64,000 nt of DNA from Bacteroides caccae (GCF_002222615.2 NZ_CP022412.2:2790001-2854000); one strand, 5' to 3'. Shown: positions 45,547 to 55,110, counted from the first letter of the stretch. Numbers and translations: made by a program. Notes: a model not told the origin generated them from the sequence alone.

Positions 45547-46509
45547 TTAGAACTGTTCCAATATCTCAATCCGCTTTTCAATGGGAGGGTGCGTAGCAAA
45601 CAAACCGCTGAATTTGCTATATAAGCCTTTGGTTTTCTTTTTAGGATTTTGAATAAATAATTGTGCTATGTCTTTCCGTTGCACTGCTTCTATTGCCGGA
45701 TCGGCGGATATTTTACGCAAGGCACTGGCGAGTGCCAGCGGATTCTTCGTCATTTCCGCCGACCCTGCGTCTGCCATATATTCGCGTTTGCGTGAAATGG
45801 CAAAACGCATCAGGCTGGCAAAAAGGAAACCGATAGCAGCTATCAGTAAAGCGATAAATATGAAGATGAAAATTCCTCCGCTACCTTTACTATTGCTACG
45901 TACACGTATATGTGTAATCGCATAGAACGTGATTTCCGTCAGCATGGAGAAGATGCCGACAAACACGATAGAGATTATCAGCAAACGTACATCCCGATTG
46001 CGGATATGAGTAAGCTCATGCCCGATTACTGCTTCCAGTTCCTCGTCATTCAGCTTCTGGATGATGCCTCTTGAAAGAGTAATAGTGTATGTGCGGTCAT
46101 TGATACCGCTTGCAAATGCATTCAGTGAATCATCATAAATGATATTTATTTTCGGCATGCTCATGCCTTGAGACATACAGAGGTTTTCTACTAAATTATA
46201 AACGCGTTTGTTCTCTTTGCGGTCTAGTGGTTTGGAACATGTGGCAGAATTAATGATACTTGTATTGGCCCAATAGGCAATGAGAAACCAAATTACCACC
46301 ACTCCTAAAGTATACGGTAGAGAAGAGAGAAAGAAATGATTGACCATAGGCATCATTTCAATCTCCATACTCTTTCCGTATCCAAAGAGAACGAGTAAGT
46401 AACAGGACAGATAAAGGAGTGCTGTTACCAAACAAGGAAAAAGTAGTAATAGGAATCCGGAACGTAAGTTGTTCCGGTTCTGTTGTGTTTGGATTCCGAC
46501 GTATTGCAT
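45547..46509 (-). CDS. M48 family metallopeptidase (HtpX-like)
   Basis: An inner-membrane zinc protease of 320 residues. Two membrane segments lie near residues 18-42 and 58-78, the HExxH zinc motif GHELTHIRNRD near 160, followed by two further hydrophobic segments, and the third ligand region SRKREYMADAGSAEM near 240. The layout fits HtpX-type quality-control proteases, which cleave damaged membrane proteins. It follows lemA by about 45 bp, a pairing frequent in bacteria. Confidence 0.92.
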   Translation of the reverse strand: MQYVGIQTQQNRNNLRSGFLLLLFPCLVTALLYLSCYLLVLFGYGKSMEIEMMPMVNHFFLSSLPYTLGVVVIWFLIAYWANTSIINSATCSKPLDRKENKRVYNLVENLCMSQGMSMPKINIIYDDSLNAFASGINDRTYTITLSRGIIQKLNDEELEAVIGHELTHIRNRDVRLLIISIVFVGIFSMLTEITFYAITHIRVRSNSKGSGGIFIFIFIALLIAAIGFLFASLMRFAISRKREYMADAGSAEMTKNPLALASALRKISADPAIEAVQRKDIAQLFIQNPKKKTKGLYSKFSGLFATHPPIEKRIEILEQF

Positions 46510-46553
46510 CGCGTGTTTATTTTTTGCAGTTGGGTGGGACGGTGGTGTTCGGA

Positions 46554-47114
46554 TTAGAAACTAATTTTGGGTGCCTGTTCCAGATTAGCACGTTCGTTCT
46601 TTCCCAAATCGAACATAATTTCTCTTTGGAATCCGGTCATTCCCGCAATAATGTTTGAAGGGAATGTCTGAACGGCATTATTATATTCTTTGGTTGCCGA
46701 GTTGAAATAACGGCGGACAGCAGCTAACTTATTCTCTACATCGGCAATTTCTTCCTGTAATTGCAGGAAATTCTGGTTTGCTTTCAGGTCGGGATAGGCT
46801 TCCAATGTAATTTTCAGTCCTGACAGGGCCGAGGATAGTTGGTTTTCGGCGGCTATCTTTTCATCGATAGTTCTGGCACTGACCGCACCGTTGCGTGCCT
46901 GAATCACCCGGTCGAGAGTTTCTTTCTCGTGTGCGGCATATCCTTTCACAGTGTCTACTAGTTGAGGGATAAGGTCGTGACGTTGTTTCAGTTGCACGTC
47001 AATGTCGGCAAATGCGTTTTCACGATTGTTTCTGAGTTTCACCAGGGAGTTGTACATGGATGCGAAAATAATTCCCAATAGTACAATAATACCTACAATA
47101 ATAAGTATAGTCAT
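46554..47114 (-). CDS. lemA: LemA family protein
   Basis: A membrane-anchored protein of 186 residues: one N-terminal membrane segment (about 2-20) and a long helical bundle outside, with the typical LVKLRNNRENAFADIDVQLK and RHDLIPQLVDTVKGYAAHE motifs. Function of LemA is poorly defined; the association with an M48 protease downstream is a known pattern. A good promoter, TTTG-N20-TACTTTTG on the minus strand (47172-47175, 47144-47151), precedes it. Confidence 0.93.
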   Translation of the reverse strand: MTILIIVGIIVLLGIIFASMYNSLVKLRNNRENAFADIDVQLKQRHDLIPQLVDTVKGYAAHEKETLDRVIQARNGAVSARTIDEKIAAENQLSSALSGLKITLEAYPDLKANQNFLQLQEEIADVENKLAAVRRYFNSATKEYNNAVQTFPSNIIAGMTGFQREIMFDLGKNERANLEQAPKISF

Positions 47115-47143
47115 AGCCTTTCATTTTATTTAAATATATTAAT

Positions 47144-47175
47144 CAAAAGTAGGCTATTTGTTTTTTTCTGCCAAA
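47144..47175 (-). promoter_or_regulatory. Promoter of the lemA-protease unit
   Basis: Minus-strand TTTG (47172-47175) and TACTTTTG (47144-47151) are 20 nt apart, about 30 bp before lemA. Confidence 0.65.
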
Positions 47176-47353
47176 CAGAACAGAATAAAAATCATTAATT
47201 ACCACCTGAAATCTATCCAAATGCACCCGAAAACTGTCATTTGATAGAATTAACCCCTAAGAAATGACGAATTTCCCCCTGTCTGGTATTCAAAATACCT
47301 TTAAACTTGCATCATCGAGAAAAACGAAATATTAACCATAAAACCCTTAAAGT

Positions 47354-47857
47354 ATGAAAAGTTTAAGTTTCAGAAAAGATTTAATTGGAGTTCAGGAGGA
47401 ATTGCTTCGTTTTGCGTATAAGTTGACTGCCGATCGTGAAGAGGCGAATGATTTATTGCAAGAAACATCATTAAAAGCATTAGATAATGAGGAAAAATAT
47501 GTTCCGGACACAAATTTCAAAGGATGGATGTACACAATCATGCGTAACATCTTTATTAATAACTACCGAAAAATAGTACGTGACCAGACTTTCGTCGATC
47601 AGACTGATAATTATTATCACTTGAATTTACCGCAGGACTCGGGATTCATAAGTACGGAAGGTGCCTATGACTTGAAAGAAATGCATCGTATTGTCAACGC
47701 ATTGCCTAAGGAGTATAAGGTGCCTTTTTCTATGCATGTATCCGGATTTAAATACCGTGAGATTGCAGACAAATTGGGCCTTCCTTTGGGAACTGTGAAG
47801 AGCCGCATATTTTTTACACGACAACGTTTACAACAGGAATTGAAGGATTTTGTATAA
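47354..47857 (+). CDS. ECF-type RNA polymerase sigma factor
   Basis: A sigma factor of 167 residues with only regions 2 and 4. Region 2 is seen in EELLRFAYKLTADREEANDLLQ and FKGWMYTIMRNIFINNYRK, and region 4 in LPKEYKVPFSMHVSGFKYREIADKLGLPLGTVKSRIF. No anti-sigma gene follows; instead a terminator hairpin and a convergent gene come next, so control must act through another locus or at its own promoter. In other Bacteroides, short orphan ECF factors respond to oxygen or envelope stress, but assignment here is only a possibility. Confidence 0.93.
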   Translation: MKSLSFRKDLIGVQEELLRFAYKLTADREEANDLLQETSLKALDNEEKYVPDTNFKGWMYTIMRNIFINNYRKIVRDQTFVDQTDNYYHLNLPQDSGFISTEGAYDLKEMHRIVNALPKEYKVPFSMHVSGFKYREIADKLGLPLGTVKSRIFFTRQRLQQELKDFV

Positions 47858-47895
47858 ATGGGGATAATACATTCAAACAAGCTTATTGATAATGC

Positions 47896-47936
47896 AAGGA
47901 GCAACGAAGTAGACTTCGGTTGCTCCTTTATTTTTT
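47896..47936. terminator. Terminator between the sigma factor and mtgA
   Basis: AAGGAGCAACGAAG (47896-47909) pairs with CTTCGGTTGCTCCTT (47914-47928) with one bulged base, then a run of T on the plus strand. It reaches the stop codon of the convergent mtgA gene. Confidence 0.8.
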
Positions 47937-48668
47937 CTTCTTCTTCTTTATCTCTTTCTTTGCGGCTTTTCCCTCCGGTGGAAACTTGGGGACGAGATTC
48001 ATAAGCCGTAATATTTGCTTCTGCCGTTTTAATATATAAGCCGAAGGTTTCGCCGAGTTAAACCGTATCGGATTCGGGAGAGTGGCGGCGATTAGTGCAC
48101 ATTGACCTTTGGTCAGCTTGGCAGCTGTAGTGTTGAACTTATATTTTGCAGCAGCCTGTGCGCCATAAATCCCTTTACCCATTTCGATTGAGTTGAGATA
48201 AACTTCCATAATCCGTTCTTTCGGCCAGAACAGTTCTATGAGAAAAGTGAAATATACTTCCAGGCCTTTCCGCACCCATGAAGATTGTGGCCATAGGAAT
48301 ACATTTTTTGCTGTCTGCTGGCTGATAGTGCTTGCTCCACGTTTCCGTTTCCTTGTTTCATTTTCTTTCATCGCTTTTTTGATTTCCACGAAATCGAATC
48401 CGTTGTGTTCGGCAAAACGGTTGTCTTCGGAAGCTATCACTGCCATTGGCAGGCTAGGAGATATCTTATCAAAAGAAACCCACGTGTGCTTCCACGTGGG
48501 TTTATCTCCTGAAATGATCTGTTGAACACTTCGAATGACCATTAACGGAGTAATATAAACCGGCATGAACCGATAAATAATGACCGTCAGTAAGGTCGAT
48601 GTAAAAAAGAGAATCAACAGATTGCGTGTATAACGCAGAATTTTTTTAATTAGAAGCTGCCTGTGCAT
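47928..48668 (-). CDS. mtgA: Monofunctional peptidoglycan transglycosylase
   Basis: An inner-membrane glycosyltransferase of 246 residues that polymerises lipid II into glycan strands. One membrane segment lies at about 16-36. The GT51 motif with catalytic Glu is [20 protein letters not shown] near residue 80, followed by [19 protein letters not shown], typical of the family. The tail is a run of lysines. The start codon lies 23 bp inside the 3' end of the OmpA-like gene upstream, so it may depend on translational coupling. An intragenic hairpin lies at 48476-48503. Confidence 0.94.
   Translation of the reverse strand: MHRQLLIKKILRYTRNLLILFFTSTLLTVIIYRFMPVYITPLMVIRSVQQIISGDKPTWKHTWVSFDKISPSLPMAVIASEDNRFAEHNGFDFVEIKKAMKENETRKRKRGASTISQQTAKNVFLWPQSSWVRKGLEVYFTFLIELFWPKERIMEVYLNSIEMGKGIYGAQAAAKYKFNTTAAKLTKGQCALIAATLPNPIRFNSAKPSAYILKRQKQILRLMNLVPKFPPEGKAAKKEIKKKKKK
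48476..48503 (-). terminator. Intragenic terminator-like hairpin in mtgA
   Basis: Perfect 11-bp arms AAACCCACGTG and CACGTGGGTTT with a 6-nt loop, inside mtgA. On the mRNA strand the stem is followed by CTTTTG. It may be chance, or may attenuate mtgA transcription. Confidence 0.35.
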
Positions 48669-49362
48669 CTTTAATCATTTGCTCACTTGCGTACATGTAC
48701 ACTTCTACACGACGGTTCTGTTCACGACCTGCGGCTGTATCGTTGCTGGCAACGGGATCGCTTTCACCCATACCTTGCACGCCTTTAATCTGGTTGGTAG
48801 AAACACCGCAACTTAATAAGTAACTGGATACACTCTGTGCACGTTCTTGTGACAGGTTCAGGTTCTTTTGCTGGCTTTGTGCGGCAGTACTGTTCTTCCA
48901 GCCCTGATTGTCGGTGTATCCATAGATAGATACATCCATATCTCTGTTCTGGTTGAGCACATTGTTGGCGAATTTGCTTAATGCAGATTTAGCAGCAGCA
49001 CTCAGATTAGCATTACCTGTTGTGAAAAGGATTCCTGAATCGAATGTCACTTTCACGGCTTGCAATCCGTTGTTGTCTGTTATCTGTTCTACTTGTGCGC
49101 CTTCAATTTGTTTTGCTTCTGCTGCGGCCTTATCCATTTTTTTACCAATGAGAGCACCTGTTCCTGCACCTACCGCCGTACCGATAGCAGCACCGATAGC
49201 AGCGCCTTTACCTTTACCGATAACACCACCTAGGATAGCACCCAATGCAGCACCCGAACCGCCACCAATAGCAGCACCTTTACCAGTGTTATTCATACTT
49301 GCACATCCACTGAATATCATGGTTATACTCATAAAGAGAACCATAAATTTCATCTTGTTCAT
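48646..49362 (-). CDS. OmpA-like lipoprotein with glycine zipper
   Basis: A lipid-anchored outer-membrane protein of 238 residues. The lipobox IFSGC ends at about residue 20. It is followed by a glycine-zipper region at about 27-75 ([18 protein letters not shown] and repeats) and a C-terminal OmpA domain at about 110-225. The peptidoglycan-binding motif is YGYTDNQG ... [19 protein letters not shown]. It should tether the outer membrane to the cell wall, which suits its pairing with the transglycosylase. A minus-strand TATCTTTG box is at 49420-49427. Confidence 0.92.
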   Translation of the reverse strand: MNKMKFMVLFMSITMIFSGCASMNNTGKGAAIGGGSGAALGAILGGVIGKGKGAAIGAAIGTAVGAGTGALIGKKMDKAAAEAKQIEGAQVEQITDNNGLQAVKVTFDSGILFTTGNANLSAAAKSALSKFANNVLNQNRDMDVSIYGYTDNQGWKNSTAAQSQQKNLNLSQERAQSVSSYLLSCGVSTNQIKGVQGMGESDPVASNDTAAGREQNRRVEVYMYASEQMIKDAQAASN

Positions 49363-49510
49363 AATGTTGATGTTTTAATTGTTTAATAATAATCTGTTTT
49401 TATATTTTAAATAACAACGCAAAGATACATATTATTTGCCAAGGTGATACTTTTTAAGTTAAAATAACTCGCACACTCTTGGCAGAGTGCTGAAAAATGT
49501 CGATAAACTG

Positions 49511-50866
49511 TTACTTTCCGACTACGGACGGGAGGTTCAGGCATTTCTTCCTAATGATGATAAACCAGCTTAGGAGGATAAGTCCTTTGGCAACAGTTGT
49601 GACGCTGACTGCCCACCAGATACCTTCTACTCCCATGCCCATTCGTACAAATAGAATGGCAAGCGGGATACGCATATAATTACATCCGATACTGATAATA
49701 GCAGGAGGTACGGTACGCCCGATACCATAGAATACTCCTTGCATGGTGATTTCGAGCATCATGAAAAGCTGGGAATACCCGTCAATGCGTAGAAATACAC
49801 CTCCGGCCTCATAGGCTGCCTGCTCGGGTACGAATATTGAAAAGACTTCGTTTCCGAAGAAGATGAATAGCAGTGTACAGAAAGTTCCGAAGATTCCTGT
49901 CATCCATAAGGTGGTATACCATGCTTTGAGCACTCGTTCGGTTCGTCCGGCAGCATAGTTTTGGGCGATAAAAGCACTGAGTGCGGTTGAGAATCCTTGT
50001 GAAGTGTTCCAGGTAATTGCTTCGATTTGTCCTCCGGTCGTGAAAGTCATTAAGCCGATGTGGCCGCCTTGCTCAGAGGCGGTACGGCAGAGGAACATAT
50101 TGACAAATGCAAACAGGGTATTCAATGTGGCTACGGGTAATCCTAGTTTTAGGATACGTCGTGTGTATCTCTTCTTTAATTGAGTGAAGAAAGGAAATCC
50201 ACCGAGCAGTGAGTCTTTTCGGAAACGTAGTTGGTAGATGAAGATAGAGAAAACAGTAGCTTGTGAAATCCAGGTTGCATAAGCGGCGCCATTGGTCTCC
50301 AAACCGAAACCGAAGATGAACAGAGGATCAAGAATGATATTCAAAAGAAGTCCGGTACCACTGATATAGAACGGGATTTTACTTCGTCCTGCGGCATTGT
50401 AGATACCTGTAAAGGCGGCGGAAAGGAAAATAAACGGCATTCCGGTAGAGATAATCCGTAGATATTCTATTGCATTGGCGGTAATGTGTACCTCAAGTTC
50501 GTAGATACAGATGATGGGTTCTGCAAGGATGAAAAGTAATCCGCCCCAACAGAGAGAAATGATAAGTGCAATCGTAATGTTATGGGAGGCAAAGTGACGG
50601 GCATCTTCTTGATTTTGTGCGCCGATAGATTGTCCTACACTGACTTCGGAACCTACCTTATTTAATAGGGAGATAGAACCGGACATCCATGTCAGGATTC
50701 CGACAGAACCAATGGCTGCTACGGCTTCACTACCCAGCCGTCCTACCCATGCCATATCCGTGAGACTGTATGCCATTTGGATAAATGACGTAGCCATGAT
50801 AGGCATTGCTAAATTGAATAGTTGACGATTGATTGGCCCGTGTGTCAGGTTTTTAATTCCTTGCAT
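49511..50866 (-). CDS. MATE family efflux transporter
   Basis: An inner-membrane exporter of 451 residues with about twelve membrane segments in two pseudo-symmetric halves. Recognisable MATE features include the opening PINRQLFNLAMPIMATSFIQ and MAWVGRLGSEAVAAIG. It should extrude cationic drugs or metabolites in exchange for Na+ or H+. The gene diverges from the esterase gene at 50957. A minus-strand TATCTTTG box at 50892-50899 precedes it; a weak hairpin near 49471-49491 may end it. Confidence 0.93.
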   Translation of the reverse strand: MQGIKNLTHGPINRQLFNLAMPIMATSFIQMAYSLTDMAWVGRLGSEAVAAIGSVGILTWMSGSISLLNKVGSEVSVGQSIGAQNQEDARHFASHNITIALIISLCWGGLLFILAEPIICIYELEVHITANAIEYLRIISTGMPFIFLSAAFTGIYNAAGRSKIPFYISGTGLLLNIILDPLFIFGFGLETNGAAYATWISQATVFSIFIYQLRFRKDSLLGGFPFFTQLKKRYTRRILKLGLPVATLNTLFAFVNMFLCRTASEQGGHIGLMTFTTGGQIEAITWNTSQGFSTALSAFIAQNYAAGRTERVLKAWYTTLWMTGIFGTFCTLLFIFFGNEVFSIFVPEQAAYEAGGVFLRIDGYSQLFMMLEITMQGVFYGIGRTVPPAIISIGCNYMRIPLAILFVRMGMGVEGIWWAVSVTTVAKGLILLSWFIIIRKKCLNLPSVVGK

Positions 50867-50956
50867 TTCTTTTTCTATTTAAAAGGAGGCGCAAAGATAC
50901 ATAAATTTACTATCTTCGCACATTAAATCATTCATTAATCAAAGTATACAGATACT

Positions 50957-52341
50957 ATGAAACAGAAATTTTCTATTCTTTTATTCCTGTTGCTTTTATG
51001 GTTCACAGGTTCTCAGGCGGTAGCTCAGAATGCTCCGAACCCTTTTGATATTGAACAACCTTCGCTTCGCGTATTTCTTCCGGCGCCGGATTTGGCTACA
51101 GGTCGTGCTGTAGTGGCGTGCCCGGGTGGTGGATATTCGCACTTGGCTGTAGACCACGAAGGATATGATTGGGCACCGTATTTCAACAAACAAGGTATCG
51201 CATTGATCGTTCTGAAATATCGTATGCCGAATGGTGACCGTACACTTCCTATTTCGGATGCCGAGGCTGCCATGAAGATAGTGCGGGACAGTGCTGATGT
51301 ATGGAATCTGAATCCGAGAGATATCGGTATCATGGGATCTTCTGCCGGCGGACATCTTGCATCGACAATCGCGACTCATGCCAAACCGGAACTTCGTCCT
51401 GATTTCCAGATTCTTTTCTATCCGGTAATTACAATGGATAAGTCGTATACTCACATGGGTTCCCATAACAGCCTTTTGGGTAAGGATGCTTCTGCTGAGT
51501 TGGAAAAGGAGTATTCTAATGAGAAGCAAGTGACAAAAGAAACACCGCGTGCTTTTATCGTTTATAGTGATGATGATAAGGCTGTTCCGCCCGCTAATGG
51601 AGTGAATTATTATCTGGCTCTGAATAAGAATGGTGTTCCTGCTGTTCTGCATATTTACCCTTCCGGTGGTCATGGTTGGGGAATTCGTGAAGGTTTCCTT
51701 TATAAGGATGAGATGTTGAACGAACTGACTTCATGGTTACGTAGTTTCAAAGCTCCCCGTAAGGATGCCGTTCGTGTAGCTTGTATTGGCAATAGTATTA
51801 CGTATGGAGCACGGATTAAGAATCGTGATCGTGATAGTTATCCTTCTGTTTTAAGTCGTATGCTGGGTGACGGTTATTGGGTAAAGAATTTCGGAGTAAG
51901 TGCCCGCACGTTGCTGAATAAGGGTGATCGTCCTTATATGAATGAAAAGGCTTATCAGGATGCATTAGCTTTCAATCCTAATGTTGTGGTTATCAAACTG
52001 GGAACAAACGACAGTAAATCGTTTAATTGGAAACATAAAGCCGACTTCACGAAAGATATGCAGACTATGATTGATGCTTTCAAGGCATTGCCTGCCCAAC
52101 CGAAAATCTATCTCTGTTCCCTTCTAAGGCATACCAAGCTAATGAAAGTATCAACGATGATATTATTTCTAAAGAAATTATTCCGATGATTAAAAAAGTT
52201 GCCAAGAAAAACAAGTTGGATATAATTGATCTTCATACGGCAATGGATGGAATACCACAACTCTTTCCGGACAAAATTCATCCGAATGAAGAAGGTGCCA
52301 AAATAATGGCAAAAACTGTTTACGAATCAATTAGAAAATAG
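50957..52341 (+). pseudogene. Secreted two-domain esterase, frameshifted (alpha/beta hydrolase plus SGNH)
   Basis: A signal peptide (1-24) precedes an alpha/beta hydrolase domain with nucleophile motif GSSAGG (Ser129), acid in YSDDDKAVP and catalytic His in GGHGWG. A GDSL/SGNH hydrolase domain follows with block I GNSITYG near 278 and block III GTND near 349. The reading frame breaks at about 52118-52122: the first frame stops at 52189 after 410 residues. The second frame carries on from there (tail AYQANESINDDIISKEIIPM), includes the SGNH block V motif DKIHPNEEG at about 52270, and ends at 52341. One missing base in a short C-run would explain this. The hydrolase half may still be active; the SGNH half as read lacks its Asp-His pair. 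Relatives are sugar or xylan acetylesterases. A TATCTTCG box is at 50911-50918. Confidence 0.85.
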
Positions 52342-52428
52342 AAGCATATCTTTTTACTTTGATTATTTAGCCTTCTAAAATGCTGGTAATCATACGAAAA
52401 ACTATTTAAGCAAATATTTGTAAATGTT

Positions 52429-52468
52429 ATAGCCACTAATACTATAGAAAGTAGGTATTAGTGGCTAT
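52429..52468. terminator. Terminator after the esterase gene
   Basis: Perfect 14-nt arms ATAGCCACTAATAC (52429-52442) and GTATTAGTGGCTAT (52455-52468), then TCTTCTT on the plus strand. Confidence 0.75.
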
Positions 52469-52560
52469 TCTTCTTATAATATGCTAAAAAAGTGTCATTT
52501 TGAAAGAATGGGAAGCCTGTAATATCTAATTTTGTGCTCGTAAATGTGTTGAAATGATTA

Positions 52561-54462
52561 ATGGATAATGTCTTTACTTCATCAATTATGAGCAAACAAC
52601 AAGATTTTGTGTTCTTATCAAAGTTAATGGCTAATGCCAATATGGGGTGGTGGGAAGCTAATTTGGCAACGGAATGTTATACCTGTTCCGAATATATATC
52701 TGAGATTCTGAATTTGGATGAAACAGGGACTATTAGTTTTGAGGATTTCAATAAACGTATTTTGAATGAAGAACAAGGTCCGACAACGGTTCGCTCTTTC
52801 GATGTACAGTCGATGTCGGAAGTCGTTTATTTATTAAAAACCCCAAAAGGGTCAGTTTGGATGCGTAGTAAGATTTGTTTTCGAGAAGTAGATGATAAGG
52901 GAAATACGATTGTGTATGGCATTGCAGAAATGCAGGACGGACCGGATACTGCAATAGCTTGTCAGGCTTTACAACGTAGCGAACGGCTTTTACATAATAT
53001 TTATAAGAATTTGCCTGTTGGTATTGAGTTGTATAATAAGGAGGGAGTATTGGTCGACCTCAATGATAAAGAATTGGATTTGTTTCATGTAGATAGTAAG
53101 GAGGAACTTCTAGGCATCAATATTTTCGAGAATCCAGTTTTCCCGGAAGAGATGAAGGAGAGGTTGAGGAATAATGAGGATGCGGACTTTACCTTTCGCT
53201 ATGATTTCTCAAAGTTAGGAGAATATTATTCGAATAATAAGGCGGAAGGTACAATCGATCTTGTGACTAAAGTAACTACTTTGTATGATGAGAATCATAA
53301 TCCGGTTAATTATCTACTGATTAATGCTGATAAAACGGAGACTACGGTTGCTTATAATAAGATTCAGGAATTTGAGGAATTTTTTGAGTTAATAGGTGAC
53401 TATGCGAAAGTGGGTTATGCTCATTTTAATATTCTAAGCAAGCAGGGACATGCACAGAAAAGTTGGTATAAAAATATAGGAGAAGAGTCTGGAACTCCTT
53501 TATCCGAGATTATTGGTACATATAAATCTTTTCATCCTGATGACCGTGATTTGATTCTTCAGTTTTTTGAGGAGGTACAAAAAGGAAATGCTGATAAGTT
53601 AAGTCATAAAATACGTGTCTTTAGGGAGAATGGAGAGTGTACATGGACGCATGTTAATCTCTTTGTCAGAAAATATGCACCCCAAGATAAAGTCATAGAA
53701 TTGATTAGTATTAATTATGATATTACAGATTTGAAACAGATAGAAGAAATGCTCGTTAATGAACGTGATAGAGCTGAAGCTTCAGATCGTTTAAAGTCAG
53801 CTTTCTTGGCTAATATGAGTCATGAAATCCGTACTCCGTTGAATGCTATTGTTGGTTTTTCAAGTCTGTTGGCCAGTGCGGAAAATGTAGTGGAAAAGGA
53901 GCTTTATAATTCTTTAATTAGTCATAATAACGAACTTTTGCTTAATCTGATCAATGATATCATTGATTTGTCTAAAATTGAAGCCGGATATTTGGAGTTA
54001 CATCAGAATTGGTTTAATCTTACGGAGCTTCTTGATGAGTGTGTGGCAGAATATGCTCGTCTTCTTCCTTCTGGTGTGGAACTTCTGACCAGTTATCCGG
54101 AACATGATGCTTTGGTGGAACTTGATAAGTTGCGTATCAAGCAGATATTGAATAATTTTCTTTCAAATGCTTTGAAGAATACGATTCGTGGATATGTGGA
54201 AGTGTTTTATGAAATAGATAAGCATTGCGTTAGAATTGGGGTAAAAGATACCGGTTGTGGTATTCCTCAGAATATGTTGGAGAAGATATTTGAAAGATTT
54301 GAAAAAGTGGACTCTTTTGCACAAGGTGTGGGGTTGGGGTTATCTATTTGTAAATCTATTGTCGATAAAATGAACGGACGAATACAAGTATACTCTCAGC
54401 TAGGATTGGGCACTACTTTTATTGCAGAGCTACCTTGTCATTCCATATTAGTCAATGAATAA
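52561..54462 (+). CDS. Cytoplasmic PAS-domain sensor histidine kinase
   Basis: A soluble kinase of 633 residues without membrane segments. Two or three PAS domains cover about residues 20-390, with PAS-like openings at LQRSERLLHNIYKNLPVGIE and an FHPDDRDLI motif. The HisKA phosphoacceptor is His421 in NMSHEIRTPLNAIVGF, and the ATPase lobe has DTGCGIP and GVGLGLSICKS motifs. No receiver or response regulator is adjacent, so the partner is unknown. A TAATTTTG box is at 52527-52534. A second ATG at 52588 is a possible start. Confidence 0.92.
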   Translation: MDNVFTSSIMSKQQDFVFLSKLMANANMGWWEANLATECYTCSEYISEILNLDETGTISFEDFNKRILNEEQGPTTVRSFDVQSMSEVVYLLKTPKGSVWMRSKICFREVDDKGNTIVYGIAEMQDGPDTAIACQALQRSERLLHNIYKNLPVGIELYNKEGVLVDLNDKELDLFHVDSKEELLGINIFENPVFPEEMKERLRNNEDADFTFRYDFSKLGEYYSNNKAEGTIDLVTKVTTLYDENHNPVNYLLINADKTETTVAYNKIQEFEEFFELIGDYAKVGYAHFNILSKQGHAQKSWYKNIGEESGTPLSEIIGTYKSFHPDDRDLILQFFEEVQKGNADKLSHKIRVFRENGECTWTHVNLFVRKYAPQDKVIELISINYDITDLKQIEEMLVNERDRAEASDRLKSAFLANMSHEIRTPLNAIVGFSSLLASAENVVEKELYNSLISHNNELLLNLINDIIDLSKIEAGYLELHQNWFNLTELLDECVAEYARLLPSGVELLTSYPEHDALVELDKLRIKQILNNFLSNALKNTIRGYVEVFYEIDKHCVRIGVKDTGCGIPQNMLEKIFERFEKVDSFAQGVGLGLSICKSIVDKMNGRIQVYSQLGLGTTFIAELPCHSILVNE

Positions 54463-54506
54463 AAAACAATTGATGTTTCTGTGGTTTTATACCTGTTTGC
54501 ATTTAT

Positions 54507-54782
54507 TCATTCGGATATCTCATTATATAAATTAGCCAGTTCGTTATATGTTCCTCTGTGCAGGCATGATACTACTTTTCGGGCAGGAATTACCCGAAGA
54601 GTAATATCATCTTTCCTCTGTAATAATTTTGCTGATTTAAATCCGATAACCATTCTAATATTTTCTTCAGTCAGATTTTCATAATCAGGATACTTAACAA
54701 AAGGAATATCTGTTGTAGCTGCATCTTGTTCTTCAAACAAAGAACTTATTTTCATAAAACTTTCTCTAATAGCCTGTGACAT
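54507..54782 (-). pseudogene. Fragment of a GyrI-like effector-binding regulator
   Basis: A 91-residue frame that resembles the middle and later part of a GyrI-like effector-binding domain (AraC/MerR partner domain): PFVKYPDYENLTEENIRMVIGF, then RVIPARKVVSCLHRGTYNELANLY. The usual first half of the domain, any helix-turn-helix and the final strands are missing. It is therefore probably a remnant of a larger regulator, though a standalone short binding protein cannot be ruled out. No promoter match was found for it. Confidence 0.5.
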
Positions 54783-54949
54783 TCTTAGTATATCCGTTTG
54801 TTATTCAATAATTAAGGTCGGTTGTTCGGCTTGTGGTATTGGCTACACTGAATTTGGGCTAATAGATAATACCTATTTTCCTGAATATCCTAAAAGTACG
54901 ACTTATCAACGACGACTTCTACCGCTTGTAATGATGAAATCAAGAGAAA

Positions 54950-55002
54950 GACAAAGAATAAATCCCTGATAATCAATGATTATCAGGGATTTATTCTTTG
55001 TC
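54950..55002. terminator. Perfect 26-bp inverted repeat, terminator next to tRNA-Lys
   Basis: Arms 54950-54975 and 54977-55002 are perfect complements around a single base. It lies 3 nt from the 3' end of tRNA-Lys on the minus strand and has AT-rich outer arms, much like the repeat beside tRNA-Glu. Confidence 0.85.
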
Positions 55003-55005
55003 TAG

Positions 55006-55078
55006 TGATCCGCCTGGGGCTCGAACCCAGGACCCCAACATTAAAAGTGTTGTGCTCTACCTGCTGAGCTAGCGAATC
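55006..55078 (-). tRNA. tRNA-Lys (anticodon TTT)
   Basis: A 73-nt cloverleaf on the minus strand: acceptor GATTCGC pairs with GCGGATC (one T-G pair), the anticodon loop CTTTTAA gives TTT, and the T-arm is CTGGGTTCGAGCCCCAG. The discriminator is A and CCA is not encoded. Confidence 0.95.
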
Positions 55079-55110
55079 AATCCTTGTTACTTTCTTTCGA
55101 AATGCGGGTG

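Noticed and set aside
54784..54969. Startless plus-strand open stretch, reading CSACGIGYTEFG and onward
   Set aside because: No start codon or ribosome-binding site near its beginning and no family recognised; mentioned only as possible remnant DNA.
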